Made by a program: the position numbers and the translations under genes. From NCBI RefSeq assembly GCF_014203425.1, contig NZ_JACHJC010000001.1:2232001-2296000 (forward strand): DNA of 64,000 bases, in the 5' to 3' direction. Each line of letters begins with the position of its first letter. Within the stretch, counting starts at the first letter, position 1. Origin of the DNA: Micromonospora echinospora (GTDB lineage Bacteria > Actinomycetota > Actinomycetes > Mycobacteriales > Micromonosporaceae). Of the stretch, positions 17,609 through 27,989 are shown piece after piece. The notes under the pieces are model-generated. The model was not told the DNA's origin. It saw only the letters and a list, made by a program, of their open reading frames with translations, and did no database searches.

Positions 17609-18088
17609 ATGACCGAGCTGTGGAACTGGAGAATCGACGGCGGCGAGCCGGTGGAGGTCTACCCGGCACTGGCCGAGGCGCTCGGCCGGGTGGTGATGCC
17701 CCTGGCGGTGGCCGACCCGGCCCGGCTCCCCGCGTACGCGGTGGTCTGCGACGTGTGGGAGGCGCCCGGGCTGTACCGCACCGTCGTCGACTGTTACGGC
17801 GTGCCCGAGAACCTGGCCGAGCTGCCCGCCATCGCGGCGCTGGCCCGGCTGCTGGGTCGCAACTGCCTGCTGCGCGACGACACGCTCGACGCCGGCCGGC
17901 ACCTGCTGGTCGCCCCGGACGGCACGATCCGCCCGGTGCACTTCGACGTGGCCGACACCGACGACGGCGAGGTGCTCAGCCACCACCGGCTCTGCACGCA
18001 GGCCGACCCGCGCTGCCGGGGCTGGTCGCAGTGCCACCGCTCCCGCTGGGCCCCCGACACGGTCGCCCCGGCGCTCGCCGCCGCCTGA
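17609..18088 (+). CDS. Hypothetical protein with C-terminal Cys/His/Trp-rich segment
   Basis: A 159-residue soluble protein; I do not recognise the family. The N-terminus (MTELWNWRIDGG) leads into an alpha/beta region, and the last 40 residues carry two His, three Cys and two Trp (HHRLC, RCRGWSQCHRSRW), which could bind a metal. The ATG at 17609 is preceded by GAGGAGG at a good distance. It is monocistronic, with a candidate MtrA/GlnR-type site upstream. Codon usage is typical of the neighbours. Confidence 0.75.
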   Translation: MTELWNWRIDGGEPVEVYPALAEALGRVVMPLAVADPARLPAYAVVCDVWEAPGLYRTVVDCYGVPENLAELPAIAALARLLGRNCLLRDDTLDAGRHLLVAPDGTIRPVHFDVADTDDGEVLSHHRLCTQADPRCRGWSQCHRSRWAPDTVAPALAAA

Positions 18089-18227
18089 CCGCGAGCGCGC
18101 GCTAAGGCGGGCGCGACGGGCACGCGCCACCGCGCGACGGGCACCGGCGCTCGCCCCGGCGTCGGAGCGGCGTCGGAGCGGTGGCGGCGCCGGGAGCGTG
18201 TGCTCGGCGCCGAGGGCGTCCGGCCGG

Positions 18228-18455
18228 TCAGCCCCGGGCTGCCGGCTGCTGGCCCCGCACCACGAGCTGGTCGAGCAACGTCGCGGTGGCGGCGGCCACG
18301 GCGTCCACCGCGGCGTCGAACGCGGCGGCGTTGTGCGCGGCCGGGGTACGGAATCCGGAGATCTTCCGGACGTACTGCAACGCGGCGGCGCGGATGTCCT
18401 CCTCGGTGACCACCGGGACGTACGGCTCACGCAGGGTCTTGATGCTCCGGCACAT
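18228..18455 (-). CDS. DUF2277 family protein
   Basis: A 75-residue protein beginning [20 protein letters not shown] and containing [19 protein letters not shown], the near-invariant core of DUF2277. The family is widespread in actinobacteria; no biochemical role is established. AGGAGGAG precedes the ATG at 18455. It is divergent from miaB with only 52 bp between start codons, so they share a promoter region. Confidence 0.92.
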   Translation of the reverse strand: MCRSIKTLREPYVPVVTEEDIRAAALQYVRKISGFRTPAAHNAAAFDAAVDAVAAATATLLDQLVVRGQQPAARG

Positions 18456-18507
18456 GGCTCCTCCTCGTTCGGTCCGACCAGCTCCACCCGGATACGCTGT
18501 CCGGGTC

Positions 18508-20007
18508 ATGACTACCGCAGCCGCGGGCAGCCCGCGCACCTACCAGGTGCGTACGTACGGCTGCCAGATGAACGTGCACGACTCCGAGCGCATCTCCGGC
18601 CTCCTCGAGGATGCCGGTTACGTGCGCGCCGCCGAGGCCGACGATCAGCCCGACGTGGTGGTGTTCAACACCTGCGCGGTCCGGGAGAACGCCGACAACC
18701 GGCTCTACGGCAACCTGGGTCATCTGCGCCCCGTGAAGGCGAAGCACCCCGGGATGCAGATCGCCGTCGGCGGCTGCCTGGCCCAGAAGGACCGCGGCGA
18801 CATCGTCCGCAAGGCGCCCTGGGTGGACGTCGTCTTCGGCACGCACAACATCGGCGCGCTGCCCGCGCTGCTGGACCGGGCGCGGCACAACGCCGCGGCC
18901 GAGGTGGAGATCCTGGAGTCGCTGGAGGTGTTCCCCTCCACGCTGCCGACCCGGCGCGAGTCGACGTACGCCGGATGGGTCTCGATCTCCGTCGGCTGCA
19001 ACAACACCTGCACGTTCTGCATCGTGCCCTCCCTGCGCGGCAAGGAGAAGGACCGCCGCCCCGGCGACGTCCTCGCCGAGGTCCGCGCGCTCGCCGACGC
19101 CGGCGTGCTGGAGGTGACGCTGCTCGGGCAGAACGTCAACTCGTACGGCGTCGAGTTCGGCGACCGGTACGCGTTCGGCAAGCTGCTGCGCGCCTGCGGC
19201 GACATCGACGGGCTGGAGCGGGTGCGGTTCACCAGCCCGCACCCGAAGGACTTCACCGACGACGTGATCGCCGCGATGGCGGAGACGCCGAACGTCTGCC
19301 ACTCGCTGCACATGCCGTTGCAGTCCGGCTCGGACGACGTGCTGCGGGCGATGCGCCGCTCGTACCGGTCGGAGCGTTACCTGGGGATCATCTCCAAGGT
19401 CCGGGCGGCGATGCCGGACGCGGCGATCACCACCGACATCATCGTCGGATTCCCCGGCGAGACCGAGGCCGACTTCGCCCGCACGCTCGACGTGGTCCGG
19501 GAGGCGCGGTTCTCGTCGGCGTTCACGTTCCAGTACTCCAAGCGCCCCGGCACCCCGGCCGCCACGATGGACGGCCAGTTGCCCAAGCAGGTCGTGCAGG
19601 AGCGCTACGAGCGGCTGATCGCCTGCGTCGAGGAGATCACCTGGGCGGAGAACAAGAAGCTGGTCGGGGAGACCGTCGAGGTGCTCGTGGCAGTCGGCGA
19701 GGGCCGCAAGGACGAGCGCACCGGCCGGATGTCCGGCCGGGCCCGCGACGGCCGCCTCGTGCACTTCGCCACCGGCGAGCTGGCCGGGCAGATCCGCCCC
19801 GGCGACATCGTGCACACCGTTGTCACGTACGCCGCCCCGCACCACCTCAACGCCGACGGCGCGCCGCTGGCGCACCGGCGTACCCGGGCCGGTGACGCGG
19901 CCGAGGCGGGACAGGTCCCGCGTACCCCCGGGGTGCTGCTCGGACTGCCGACGATCGGCGCGCCGGCCCCGTCACCGGCCCCCACCGGCGGCTGCGCCGC
20001 CCACTGA
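18508..20007 (+). CDS. miaB: tRNA-2-methylthio-N6-dimethylallyladenosine synthase MiaB
   Basis: A 499-residue radical-SAM methylthiotransferase. The N-terminal UPF0004 domain contains [20 protein letters not shown] and GGCLAQ (three cluster cysteines). The radical-SAM CxxxCxxC motif is Cys164, Cys168 and Cys171. A TRAM RNA-binding domain follows, then a 40-residue Pro/Ala/Gly tail. It adds a methylthio group to i6A37, the product of MiaA encoded 4 kb away. The ATG at 18508 sits 10 bp after a TACGCT -10-like box with no ribosome site, so the mRNA may be leaderless. Confidence 0.95.
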   Translation: MTTAAAGSPRTYQVRTYGCQMNVHDSERISGLLEDAGYVRAAEADDQPDVVVFNTCAVRENADNRLYGNLGHLRPVKAKHPGMQIAVGGCLAQKDRGDIVRKAPWVDVVFGTHNIGALPALLDRARHNAAAEVEILESLEVFPSTLPTRRESTYAGWVSISVGCNNTCTFCIVPSLRGKEKDRRPGDVLAEVRALADAGVLEVTLLGQNVNSYGVEFGDRYAFGKLLRACGDIDGLERVRFTSPHPKDFTDDVIAAMAETPNVCHSLHMPLQSGSDDVLRAMRRSYRSERYLGIISKVRAAMPDAAITTDIIVGFPGETEADFARTLDVVREARFSSAFTFQYSKRPGTPAATMDGQLPKQVVQERYERLIACVEEITWAENKKLVGETVEVLVAVGEGRKDERTGRMSGRARDGRLVHFATGELAGQIRPGDIVHTVVTYAAPHHLNADGAPLAHRRTRAGDAAEAGQVPRTPGVLLGLPTIGAPAPSPAPTGGCAAH

Positions 20008-20019
20008 CCGCCCCCGCGT

Positions 20020-20100
20020 AAGGAAGGGCCCCCTTTTAACACTCGGTGTTAAAAGGGGGCCCTTCCTCTACCGCAGGCGTTAATAAGGGGCCCTTCCTTG
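20020..20100. repeat. Composite copy 2 of the dispersed element (three units)
   Basis: A single plus-orientation unit (about 20020-20040) faces a complete two-unit element in minus orientation (units 20048-20064 and 20079-20095, 31-bp period, linker complementary to GCCTGCGGTAGAGG). This places inverted units tail to tail between the convergent miaB and cellulase genes. Confidence 0.85.
20021..20067. terminator. 22-bp perfect hairpin between miaB and cellulase
   Basis: The two opposed repeat units form a perfect 22-bp inverted repeat (20021-20042 and 20046-20067) around a TCG loop. The stem includes GGGCCCCC and TTTTAAC, so it should be a very stable terminator usable from both sides. Confidence 0.8.
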
Positions 20101-20105
20101 CACGA

Positions 20106-21800
<1,695 letters not shown>

Positions 21801-21980
21801 TCATCGAGTACGCGCGCAGCGCGCGCCGGGCCGTGTCGTGTGGACGGCCACCCGCGAGATGTCGCACCGGCGATCGTCGACGACGTAGATCAGCCGTCGG
21901 TGCCCTCGTGCCGGTGCCTGAACCTGGCTCCGCCGCTCATTCTGATCAGCCTGCCTCGATGCGTCAACCCGGCCCGGACG

Positions 21981-22019
21981 CAGGTGAGCCCCCGGCCGAT
22001 CCGGCCGGGGGCTCACCTG
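21981..22019. terminator. Terminator downstream of the DUF349 gene
   Basis: A perfect 18-bp stem (21981-21998 and 22002-22019) with an ATC loop lies 42 bp after the DUF349 stop codon on the minus strand. There is no long T tract, as is usual in GC-rich actinobacteria. Confidence 0.8.
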
Positions 22020-22060
22020 TGGCGTGTCTGTCCGCCGGCCTGCCGGCCGGGGTGCTTCCG

Positions 22061-23269
22061 TCAGCCGGCCTGCTCGGCGAGCTGGAGGAACTGCCGCTTC
22101 GACGCGAGCGCCTGCTCGGCCTCCTTGATCCGGCGGGCGTCACCGGCGGCCTGGGCCCGGGCCAGCCGGTCCTCGGCCTCGGCGACCTGAACGCGCATCT
22201 GCGCCAGCAGCGGGTTGTCCTCCTTGGAGGTACGCCGCCACGCCGAGTCCATCACCTCGCGGACCTTGTCGTCCACGGCCCGCAGCCGGCGCTCCAGCCC
22301 GGAGGCGGCCTCGCGGGGCACGCGACCGGCCTCGTGCCACTGCGCCTGGATCTCCCGCAGCTTCGCCTGGGCGCTCTTCGGGTCGCCGTCGACGTCGAGC
22401 GCCTCGGCCTCGGCCAGCAGCGCCTGCTTGCGCTCCAGGTTGGCGCGCTGCTCGTTGTCGCGCGCCGAGAAGACCTCGCTGCGCCGGCTGAAGAACTCGT
22501 CCTGCGCGGCCCGGAACCGTTCCCAGAGCTTCTGCTCGGCCTCCTTGGCGGCGCGCGGCGCGGCCTTCCACTGGGCCATCAGGTCCTTGAGCTGACCGGC
22601 GGTGACGCCCCAGTCGGTGGACTCCTTGAGCTTCTCCGCCTCGGCGACCAGCTCCTCCTTGACCGTCTGCGCCTGCTTGCGCTGCTGGTCGAGGGAGGCG
22701 AAGTGGGCGCCCCGGCGGCGGGTGAAGCCGTCCCGGGCGGCCGCGAACCGCTTCCACAGCTCACCGTCGGTCTTCTTGTCGACGCCGCGGATGGTCTTCC
22801 ACTCGTCGAGGATCTCCTTGAGCCGGTCCCCGGCGGTCTTCCAGCCGGTCGACTCGGCGGCCAGCTTCTCGGCCTCCTCGACCAGGGTGGTCTTGCGCGC
22901 CAGCGCCTCACCCCGGGCGGCCTCGCGGGCCGCCTTGGCCTCACCGGCCTTCTCCTCGGCGAGGACGGCGAGCTTGTCCAGCCGGGCGGCCAGCGCGTCG
23001 AGGTCACCGACCACGTGCGCCTCGCCCAGCGAACCGCGGATCCGCCGGATCGTGGTCAGGGAGTGGCCGGCGTCAGCCGCGCCCGAGTTGAGCCGGGCCT
23101 CGGTCAGGTCGACCTCGGTCACCAGATCGGCGTAGCGCCGGGCGAAATGGGCGAGCCCTTCCTCCGGTGCGCCTGCCTGCCAGGATCCGACCACCCGCTC
23201 GCCCTCGGCCGTCTTGACGTAGACGGTGCCGTCCTCGTCCACCCGTCCGAAGGCAGTCCAGTCGCTCAT
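22061..23269 (-). CDS. DUF349 coiled-coil protein
   Basis: A 402-residue protein composed of repeated DUF349 modules of roughly 70 residues, each with W-x-TAGDRLKEILDEWK-like and LWERFRAAQDEFFSRR-like helices. The N-terminal 60 residues (MSDWTAFGRVDEDGTVYVKT) are a separate small domain typical of actinobacterial members. The family is predicted to be elongated and alpha-helical; no enzymatic role is established. The start at 23269 is well defined. It is monocistronic. Confidence 0.88.
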   Translation of the reverse strand: MSDWTAFGRVDEDGTVYVKTAEGERVVGSWQAGAPEEGLAHFARRYADLVTEVDLTEARLNSGAADAGHSLTTIRRIRGSLGEAHVVGDLDALAARLDKLAVLAEEKAGEAKAAREAARGEALARKTTLVEEAEKLAAESTGWKTAGDRLKEILDEWKTIRGVDKKTDGELWKRFAAARDGFTRRRGAHFASLDQQRKQAQTVKEELVAEAEKLKESTDWGVTAGQLKDLMAQWKAAPRAAKEAEQKLWERFRAAQDEFFSRRSEVFSARDNEQRANLERKQALLAEAEALDVDGDPKSAQAKLREIQAQWHEAGRVPREAASGLERRLRAVDDKVREVMDSAWRRTSKEDNPLLAQMRVQVAEAEDRLARAQAAGDARRIKEAEQALASKRQFLQLAEQAG

Positions 23270-23473
23270 GTGCCCATCCTCGTTCTCCCGGCGTCGAGGG
23301 GACAGTCCCCTCGAATCGCCGCCACGGCGCAGCAAACTTTCTCCCGGCATTGTCACAGGTCCGACCCGGTCCGTGTCGAGCGCCTGCCGTCGACCGTGAC
23401 CATACGGTGTCGTACGCCCTCGATGACCGGATCGGCGCGGGGACGCACCGGCGGATCCCGATAGGTTGGGGGC

Positions 23474-24193
23474 GTGCCACTGGTCGCCGCCGCCGTCTGC
23501 CCCCATCCGCCGTTGATCGTGCCCGAGCTGGCCGGGGCCGCCGCGCCCGAGCTGGACGACCTGCGCGCCGCCGCCGACGCCGCTGTCGCCCGGCTGCTCG
23601 CCGCCGAGCCCGAGGCGATCCTGCTCGTCGGCGGTGGGCCGGAGACCGTCCGGTTCAATGCCGCCGACTGGGGTTCCCTGCGCGGCTTCGGGCTGGACCG
23701 GCCGGTGCGGCTGTGGAAGACCTCGTGCTCCGGCGGGGACCGCCTGCCGCTGAGCCTGACCGTCGGCGCGTGGCTGCTCAACCGCTCCGGCACCGCACTG
23801 CCCCGCCTGGCCCGGTCGGTGGCGCACGACGCCACGCCGGCCGAGTGCGCGGCGTTCGGCGCGAGCCTGATCGCCGACGACGATCCGCGGGTCGCGCTGC
23901 TCGTGCTCGGTGACGGGTCCGCCTGCCGCGGCGTCACCGCGCCGGGGTACGACGACCCGCGCGCGCCCGCGTACGACGAGGGGGTCGCAGTGGCCCTGGC
24001 CGGCGCGGACACGGCGGCGCTGCGCGACCTGGACCCGGTGCTGTCGGCGCAGCTGCGGGTCGCCGGCCGCGCGCCGTGGCAGGTGCTGGCCGGCGCGGTC
24101 GAGGCGGCCGGCGGCGACTGGCGGGGTGAGCTGGGCTACCACCGCGCCCCCTACGGCGTGGCCTACTTCGTGGCGAACTGGGAGCGGGTGTGA
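23474..24193 (+). CDS. Class III extradiol dioxygenase (LigB)-like protein
   Basis: A 239-residue protein starting MPLVAAAVCPHPPLIVPELAG, which matches the N-terminus of LigB/MEMO-like extradiol dioxygenase superfamily proteins. The PHPP segment supplies the first metal-ligand-like His; further His residues are sparse, so activity is doubtful. It overlaps miaA by 4 bp (GTGA), and the LigB-like/miaA/dapF order is a recurrent actinobacterial arrangement. A role linked to tRNA modification is possible but unproven. It starts with GTG at 23474, 10 bp after a TAGGTT -10-like box, so it may be leaderless. Confidence 0.8.
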   Translation: MPLVAAAVCPHPPLIVPELAGAAAPELDDLRAAADAAVARLLAAEPEAILLVGGGPETVRFNAADWGSLRGFGLDRPVRLWKTSCSGGDRLPLSLTVGAWLLNRSGTALPRLARSVAHDATPAECAAFGASLIADDDPRVALLVLGDGSACRGVTAPGYDDPRAPAYDEGVAVALAGADTAALRDLDPVLSAQLRVAGRAPWQVLAGAVEAAGGDWRGELGYHRAPYGVAYFVANWERV

Positions 24194-25095
24194 CAGTCGT
24201 CGCCGTGGTCGGGCCGACCGCTGCCGGGAAGTCGGCGCTGAGCATCGCGCTGGCGCACGCGCTCGGCGGCGAGGTGGTCAACGCCGACTCGATGCAGCTC
24301 TACCGGGGCATGGACATCGGCACCGCGAAGCTGACGCCGGCCGAACGCGAGGGTGTGCCGCATCACCTGCTGGACATCTGGCCGGTGACCGAGCCGGCGA
24401 GCGTCGCGGAATACCAGGCGCTGGCCCGCGCGGCCGTCGACGACATCCTGGCCCGGGGGCGGGTGCCGCTGCTGGTCGGCGGCTCCGGGCTGTACGTGCG
24501 GGCGGTGCTCGAACAGTTCGAGTTCCCCGGCACCGACCCGGCGCTGCGTCAGCGGCTGGAGGCGGAACTGGCGGCTGTCGGTCCCGGTCCGCTGCACGCG
24601 CGGCTGGCCGAGGCGGACCCGGGGGCGGCGGCGAGCATCCTGCCCACGAACGGGCGGCGGATCGTGCGGGCGCTGGAGGTGATCGAGCTGACCGGCGCGC
24701 CGTTCACCGCGTCGCTGCCGTCGCCCACGCCGTACTACCCGTCGGTGCAGCTCGGCGTCGACCTGGACACGGCCCTGCTGGACGAGCGGATCGCGCTGCG
24801 GGTGGACCGGATGTGGGCCGACGGGCTGGTCGACGAGGTGCGGGCGCTGGTCGCCGAAGGGCTGCCCGAGGGGCGTACGGCCAGCCGGGCGCTCGGCTAC
24901 CAGCAGGTGCTGCGCTTCCTGGCCGGGGAGCTGACCGACGCCGAAGCGCACGAAGAGACCATCCGCGCCACCCGCCGGTTCGTCCGGCGGCAGCGCTCCT
25001 GGTTCCGGCGTGACCCGCGCGTGCACTGGCTGGACTCGGCGTCGCCCGCATTTCTCGACACTGCCCTGCGGGTGGTCGCCGAGCATCGGGGATGA
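24190..25095 (+). CDS. miaA: tRNA dimethylallyltransferase MiaA
   Basis: A 301-residue MiaA with P-loop GPTAAGKS (8-15), the DSMQLYRGMDIGTAK motif, GGSGLYVRAV and C-terminal RRQRSWFRRDPRVHWLD. It transfers dimethylallyl from DMAPP to A37 of tRNAs reading UNN codons, making the i6A that MiaB then methylthiolates. The GTG start overlaps the upstream stop. dapF follows after 7 bp, so the three genes form an operon. Confidence 0.97.
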   Translation: MTVVAVVGPTAAGKSALSIALAHALGGEVVNADSMQLYRGMDIGTAKLTPAEREGVPHHLLDIWPVTEPASVAEYQALARAAVDDILARGRVPLLVGGSGLYVRAVLEQFEFPGTDPALRQRLEAELAAVGPGPLHARLAEADPGAAASILPTNGRRIVRALEVIELTGAPFTASLPSPTPYYPSVQLGVDLDTALLDERIALRVDRMWADGLVDEVRALVAEGLPEGRTASRALGYQQVLRFLAGELTDAEAHEETIRATRRFVRRQRSWFRRDPRVHWLDSASPAFLDTALRVVAEHRG

Positions 25096-25102
25096 TGGGG
25101 GC

Positions 25103-25960
25103 GTGGAGTTCACGAAGGGTCACGGCACCGGCAACGACTTCGTCATCCTGCCCGACCCGGACGGCGCCCTCGACCTGACGCCCGGCCTGGTCGCCGCGCT
25201 CTGCGACAGGCGGCGTGGCCTCGGCGGCGACGGCGTGCTGCGCGTGGTGCGCGCCGCCAAGCATCCCGAGGGCGTCGCGCTGGCCGGCGAGGCCGAGTGG
25301 TTCATGGACTACTGGAACTCCGACGGCTCGTTCGCCGAGATGTGCGGCAATGGGGCCCGCGTGTTCGTGCGCTACCTGCTGGACCGTTCGCTGGCTGCCG
25401 CCTCGTCGGACGGGACGCTGCCGATCGCCACCCGCGCCGGCCTGGTCCGGGCCCGCGTCGAGGGCGCGGACGTGGCGGTCGAGATGCGCCGCCCCCGGCT
25501 GTACGACACGGCGACCGCCACGCTCGGCGGGCTGACGCTGCCCGGCGCCGCCGTGGACGTCGGCAACCCGCATCTGGTGTGCGCGCTGCCCGCCGCGCTG
25601 GAGCTGACCGCGCTCGACCTCACCCGCGCGCCCGACGTCGACGCCTCCACCTTCCCGGCCGGGGTGAACGTCGAGTTCACCACGCCGGGCGAACCGGTCG
25701 CCGGCGTCGACGCGCACGTGCTGATGCGGGTCTACGAGCGCGGCTCGGCCGAGACGCTCTCCTGTGGCACCGGCGCGTGCGCGGTCGGCGCGGTGGCGTT
25801 GCGCGACGCCGGCCTCGACACCGGCACGGTGGCGGTAGACGTGCCCGGCGGACGCCTCACCGTCACGGTGACAGCCGACTCCTGCTGGCTGTCCGGCCCA
25901 GCGGTCCTGGTGGCCACAGGCACCCTGACCCCCTCCGCCCTTGGCGGTTCTGCCGGTTGA
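25103..25960 (+). CDS. dapF: Diaminopimelate epimerase DapF
   Basis: A 285-residue DapF with both catalytic cysteines: Cys81 in EMCGNGARVF and Cys221 in SCGTGACA. FTKGHGTGNDFV at the N-terminus is typical. It converts LL- to meso-diaminopimelate for lysine and peptidoglycan synthesis. The GTG at 25103 gives the correct N-terminus. The TGA stop is embedded in the left arm of a 15-bp perfect inverted repeat (TTGATCAAGG), so the end of the gene coincides with a repeat element. Confidence 0.96.
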   Translation: MEFTKGHGTGNDFVILPDPDGALDLTPGLVAALCDRRRGLGGDGVLRVVRAAKHPEGVALAGEAEWFMDYWNSDGSFAEMCGNGARVFVRYLLDRSLAAASSDGTLPIATRAGLVRARVEGADVAVEMRRPRLYDTATATLGGLTLPGAAVDVGNPHLVCALPAALELTALDLTRAPDVDASTFPAGVNVEFTTPGEPVAGVDAHVLMRVYERGSAETLSCGTGACAVGAVALRDAGLDTGTVAVDVPGGRLTVTVTADSCWLSGPAVLVATGTLTPSALGGSAG

Positions 25961-26016
25961 TCAAGGAGTTTGCGGCGGATTTCCAGTGCTCCGCCGACGC
26001 GAACTCCTTGATCAAC
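25956..26016. repeat. 15-bp perfect inverted repeat at the dapF stop
   Basis: GTTGATCAAGGAGTT (25956-25970) and its exact complement (26002-26016) enclose a second 7-bp stem (25973-25979 with 25990-25996). The left arm includes the dapF stop codon. It is probably a terminator and one of several GATC-bounded hairpins in this 360-bp gap. Confidence 0.75.
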
Positions 26017-26125
26017 ACCAGCTCGGCGAAGTGGTGGTGTCGCCGGCCCTTTGATGCCACCACCCCGGCGAACTCGTGTTGATCAAGGGTGCTGATACCG
26101 CCACTTCGGGGAAGTGGAGCCGATC
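26012..26125. repeat. Family B hairpin units downstream of dapF
   Basis: An imperfect inverted repeat (26012-26041 with 26053-26082) shares its left end with the previous hairpin. It is followed by a 32-nt unit (26094-26125, GATACCGCCACTTC...GAGCCGATC) that matches 28 of 32 bases of the unit at 10338-10369. The segments share the core TCGGNGAAGTGG. Confidence 0.65.
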
Positions 26126-26182
26126 AAACTGCGCTGAAGGACCTTCTGTTTGACTTGTCCGTCTCAGGGCGAGGCGATGTTG

Positions 26183-26234
26183 GAGATCTTGGAAGATTCG
26201 GGCCCCTATGAGGGCCATTTCCTTCCAAGATCTC
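26183..26234. repeat. Inverted repeat with GAGATCTTGGAAG arms
   Basis: A 13-bp perfect inverted repeat (26183-26195 and 26222-26234) flanks a core with GGGCCCCTATGAGGGCC. It is distinct from the neighbouring GATC hairpins and lies 87 bp beyond the malic enzyme stop codon. The rest of the dapF-malic enzyme gap holds no gene. Confidence 0.65.
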
Positions 26235-26320
26235 GTGTGGACGCTCGTCGGGGACGGCTGACTACCCGGCTGCGGGCGGGCCTTGCAAGACGGCGCTGCG
26301 CCGCGAGCGGGAGGAACGTG

Positions 26321-27793
26321 TCAGGGGGTGGCGCTGGCGTTGGCGGCGATCTCGGGCAGGTCGGCCGGGCCCGGGTCGGCTGCGGGGGCCGGCGTGGCGG
26401 CCGGGTTCTGGGCAGCGGCCCGTACGGCGGCGGCCACGGCGGGGGCGACCCGGGAGTCGAAGACGCTGGGCACGATCACCGTCGGGTTGATCTTTTCCTC
26501 GCCGACGACGTCGGCGATGGCCCGGGCGGCCGCGAGCGCCATCTCCTCGGTGAACTCCTCGGCGTGCGCGTCGAGCATGCCGCGGAACACGCCGGGGAAG
26601 GCGAGCACGTTGTTGATCTGGTTGGGCTGGTCCGAGCGGCCGGTGGCGACCACGGCGGCGTACTTGCGCGCCTCGCGCGGGTCGACCTCCGGGTCGGGGT
26701 TGGCGAGCGCGAAGACGATCGAGTCCTTCGCCATCTGGGCGACGTCCTCGCCGGTGAGCAGGTTCGGCGCGCTGACGCCGATGAACACGTCCGCGCCGCG
26801 TACCGCGCCGGCCAGGTCGCCGGAGTAGTTCTCCTTGTTGGTGTTCTCGGCCAGCCACTGCCAGGCCGGGTTGAGGTCCGGCAGACCGCGGTGCAGGGCG
26901 CCCTGGCGGTCGTACGCGATGATGTCGCCGACGCCCTGGCGCAGCAGCAGCTTCATGATCGCGGTGCCGGCCGCGCCGGCGCCGGAGACCACGACCCGGA
27001 CGTCCGCGAGCTGCTTGCCCACGACGCGCAGCGCGTTGGTGAGCGCGGCCAGCACGCAGATCGCGGTGCCGTGCTGGTCGTCGTGGAAGACCGGGATGTC
27101 GAGGGCCTCGCGCAGCCGGGCCTCGATCTCGAAGCAGCGCGGCGCGGCGATGTCCTCCAGGTTGATCCCGCCGTACGCGGGCGCGATCGCCTTGACGATC
27201 GCCACGATCTCGTCGGTGTCCTGGGTGTCCAGGACCACCGGCCAGGCGTCCACCCCGCCGAAGCGCTTGAACAGCGCGGCCTTGCCCTCCATCACCGGCA
27301 GCGAGGCGGCCGGGCCGAGGTTGCCCAGGCCGAGCACGGCGGTGCCGTCGCTGACCACGGCGACGGTGTTGCGCTTGATGGTGAGCCGGCGGGCGTCGGC
27401 CGGGTTCTCCGCGATCGCCATGCAGACCCGGGCCACACCCGGGGTGTACGCGCGGGACAGCTCGTCGCGGGTGCGCAGCGCGACCTTCGGGGTCACCTCG
27501 ATCTTGCCGCCGAGGTGCAGCAGGAACGTCCGGTCGGAGACCTTGCGCACGTCGACCCCGTCGAGCGCGGTGAGCGCGTCGACCACCTGGTCGGCGTGCC
27601 CGGCGTCGGCGGTGTCGCAGGTGAGGTCGACGATCACGTGCGCGGGGTCGGAGTCGACCACGTCGAGCGCGGTGACGATGGCCCCGGCCTCGCCGGCGGC
27701 GGTGGTGAGCCGGCCGATGGAGGTGGCGTCGGCGGGTACCGCGATCCGGATGGTGATGGAGAATCCGGCACTCGGCAGTCGTGTGTTGGCCAC
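26321..27793 (-). CDS. NAD-dependent malic enzyme with N-terminal ACT domain
   Basis: A 490-residue protein. Residues about 10-85 form an ACT-like regulatory domain (SITIRIAVPADATSIGRLTTAAGE...). Residues about 95-460 are a malic enzyme with YTPGVARVC, the NAD-binding VVVSGAGAAGTAI, FHDDQHGTAI (metal ligands) and FALANPDPE. It oxidatively decarboxylates malate to pyruvate, linking the TCA cycle with gluconeogenesis; the ACT domain suggests allosteric control by an amino acid. A 30-residue Pro/Ala tail ends the protein. ATG 27793 follows GGAGG. Confidence 0.93.
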   Translation of the reverse strand: MANTRLPSAGFSITIRIAVPADATSIGRLTTAAGEAGAIVTALDVVDSDPAHVIVDLTCDTADAGHADQVVDALTALDGVDVRKVSDRTFLLHLGGKIEVTPKVALRTRDELSRAYTPGVARVCMAIAENPADARRLTIKRNTVAVVSDGTAVLGLGNLGPAASLPVMEGKAALFKRFGGVDAWPVVLDTQDTDEIVAIVKAIAPAYGGINLEDIAAPRCFEIEARLREALDIPVFHDDQHGTAICVLAALTNALRVVGKQLADVRVVVSGAGAAGTAIMKLLLRQGVGDIIAYDRQGALHRGLPDLNPAWQWLAENTNKENYSGDLAGAVRGADVFIGVSAPNLLTGEDVAQMAKDSIVFALANPDPEVDPREARKYAAVVATGRSDQPNQINNVLAFPGVFRGMLDAHAEEFTEEMALAAARAIADVVGEEKINPTVIVPSVFDSRVAPAVAAAVRAAAQNPAATPAPAADPGPADLPEIAANASATP

Positions 27794-27989
27794 GAGAAAC
27801 TCCTCCGTCGGCGCTGAGCGGCTCGACTGGCATTTCTACTCGCCTGCCCAGGTCGCCCGGCATCCGCCCCCGCTACCGGTCGGTAGCGTCACGGGCATAA
27901 GACAGGTGCGCCCGGCGTTGACACATGTCAGGATTGCTGTCACGCGCCGAAAATTCTCGGCGATGCACATAACGGACAGGAGACGCAGT

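Noticed and set aside
18111..18182. Direct repeats GCGCGACGGGCAC and GCGTCGGAGCG between the orphan gene and DUF2277
   Set aside because: Only two copies each in very GC-rich spacer; no evidence of an element or site.
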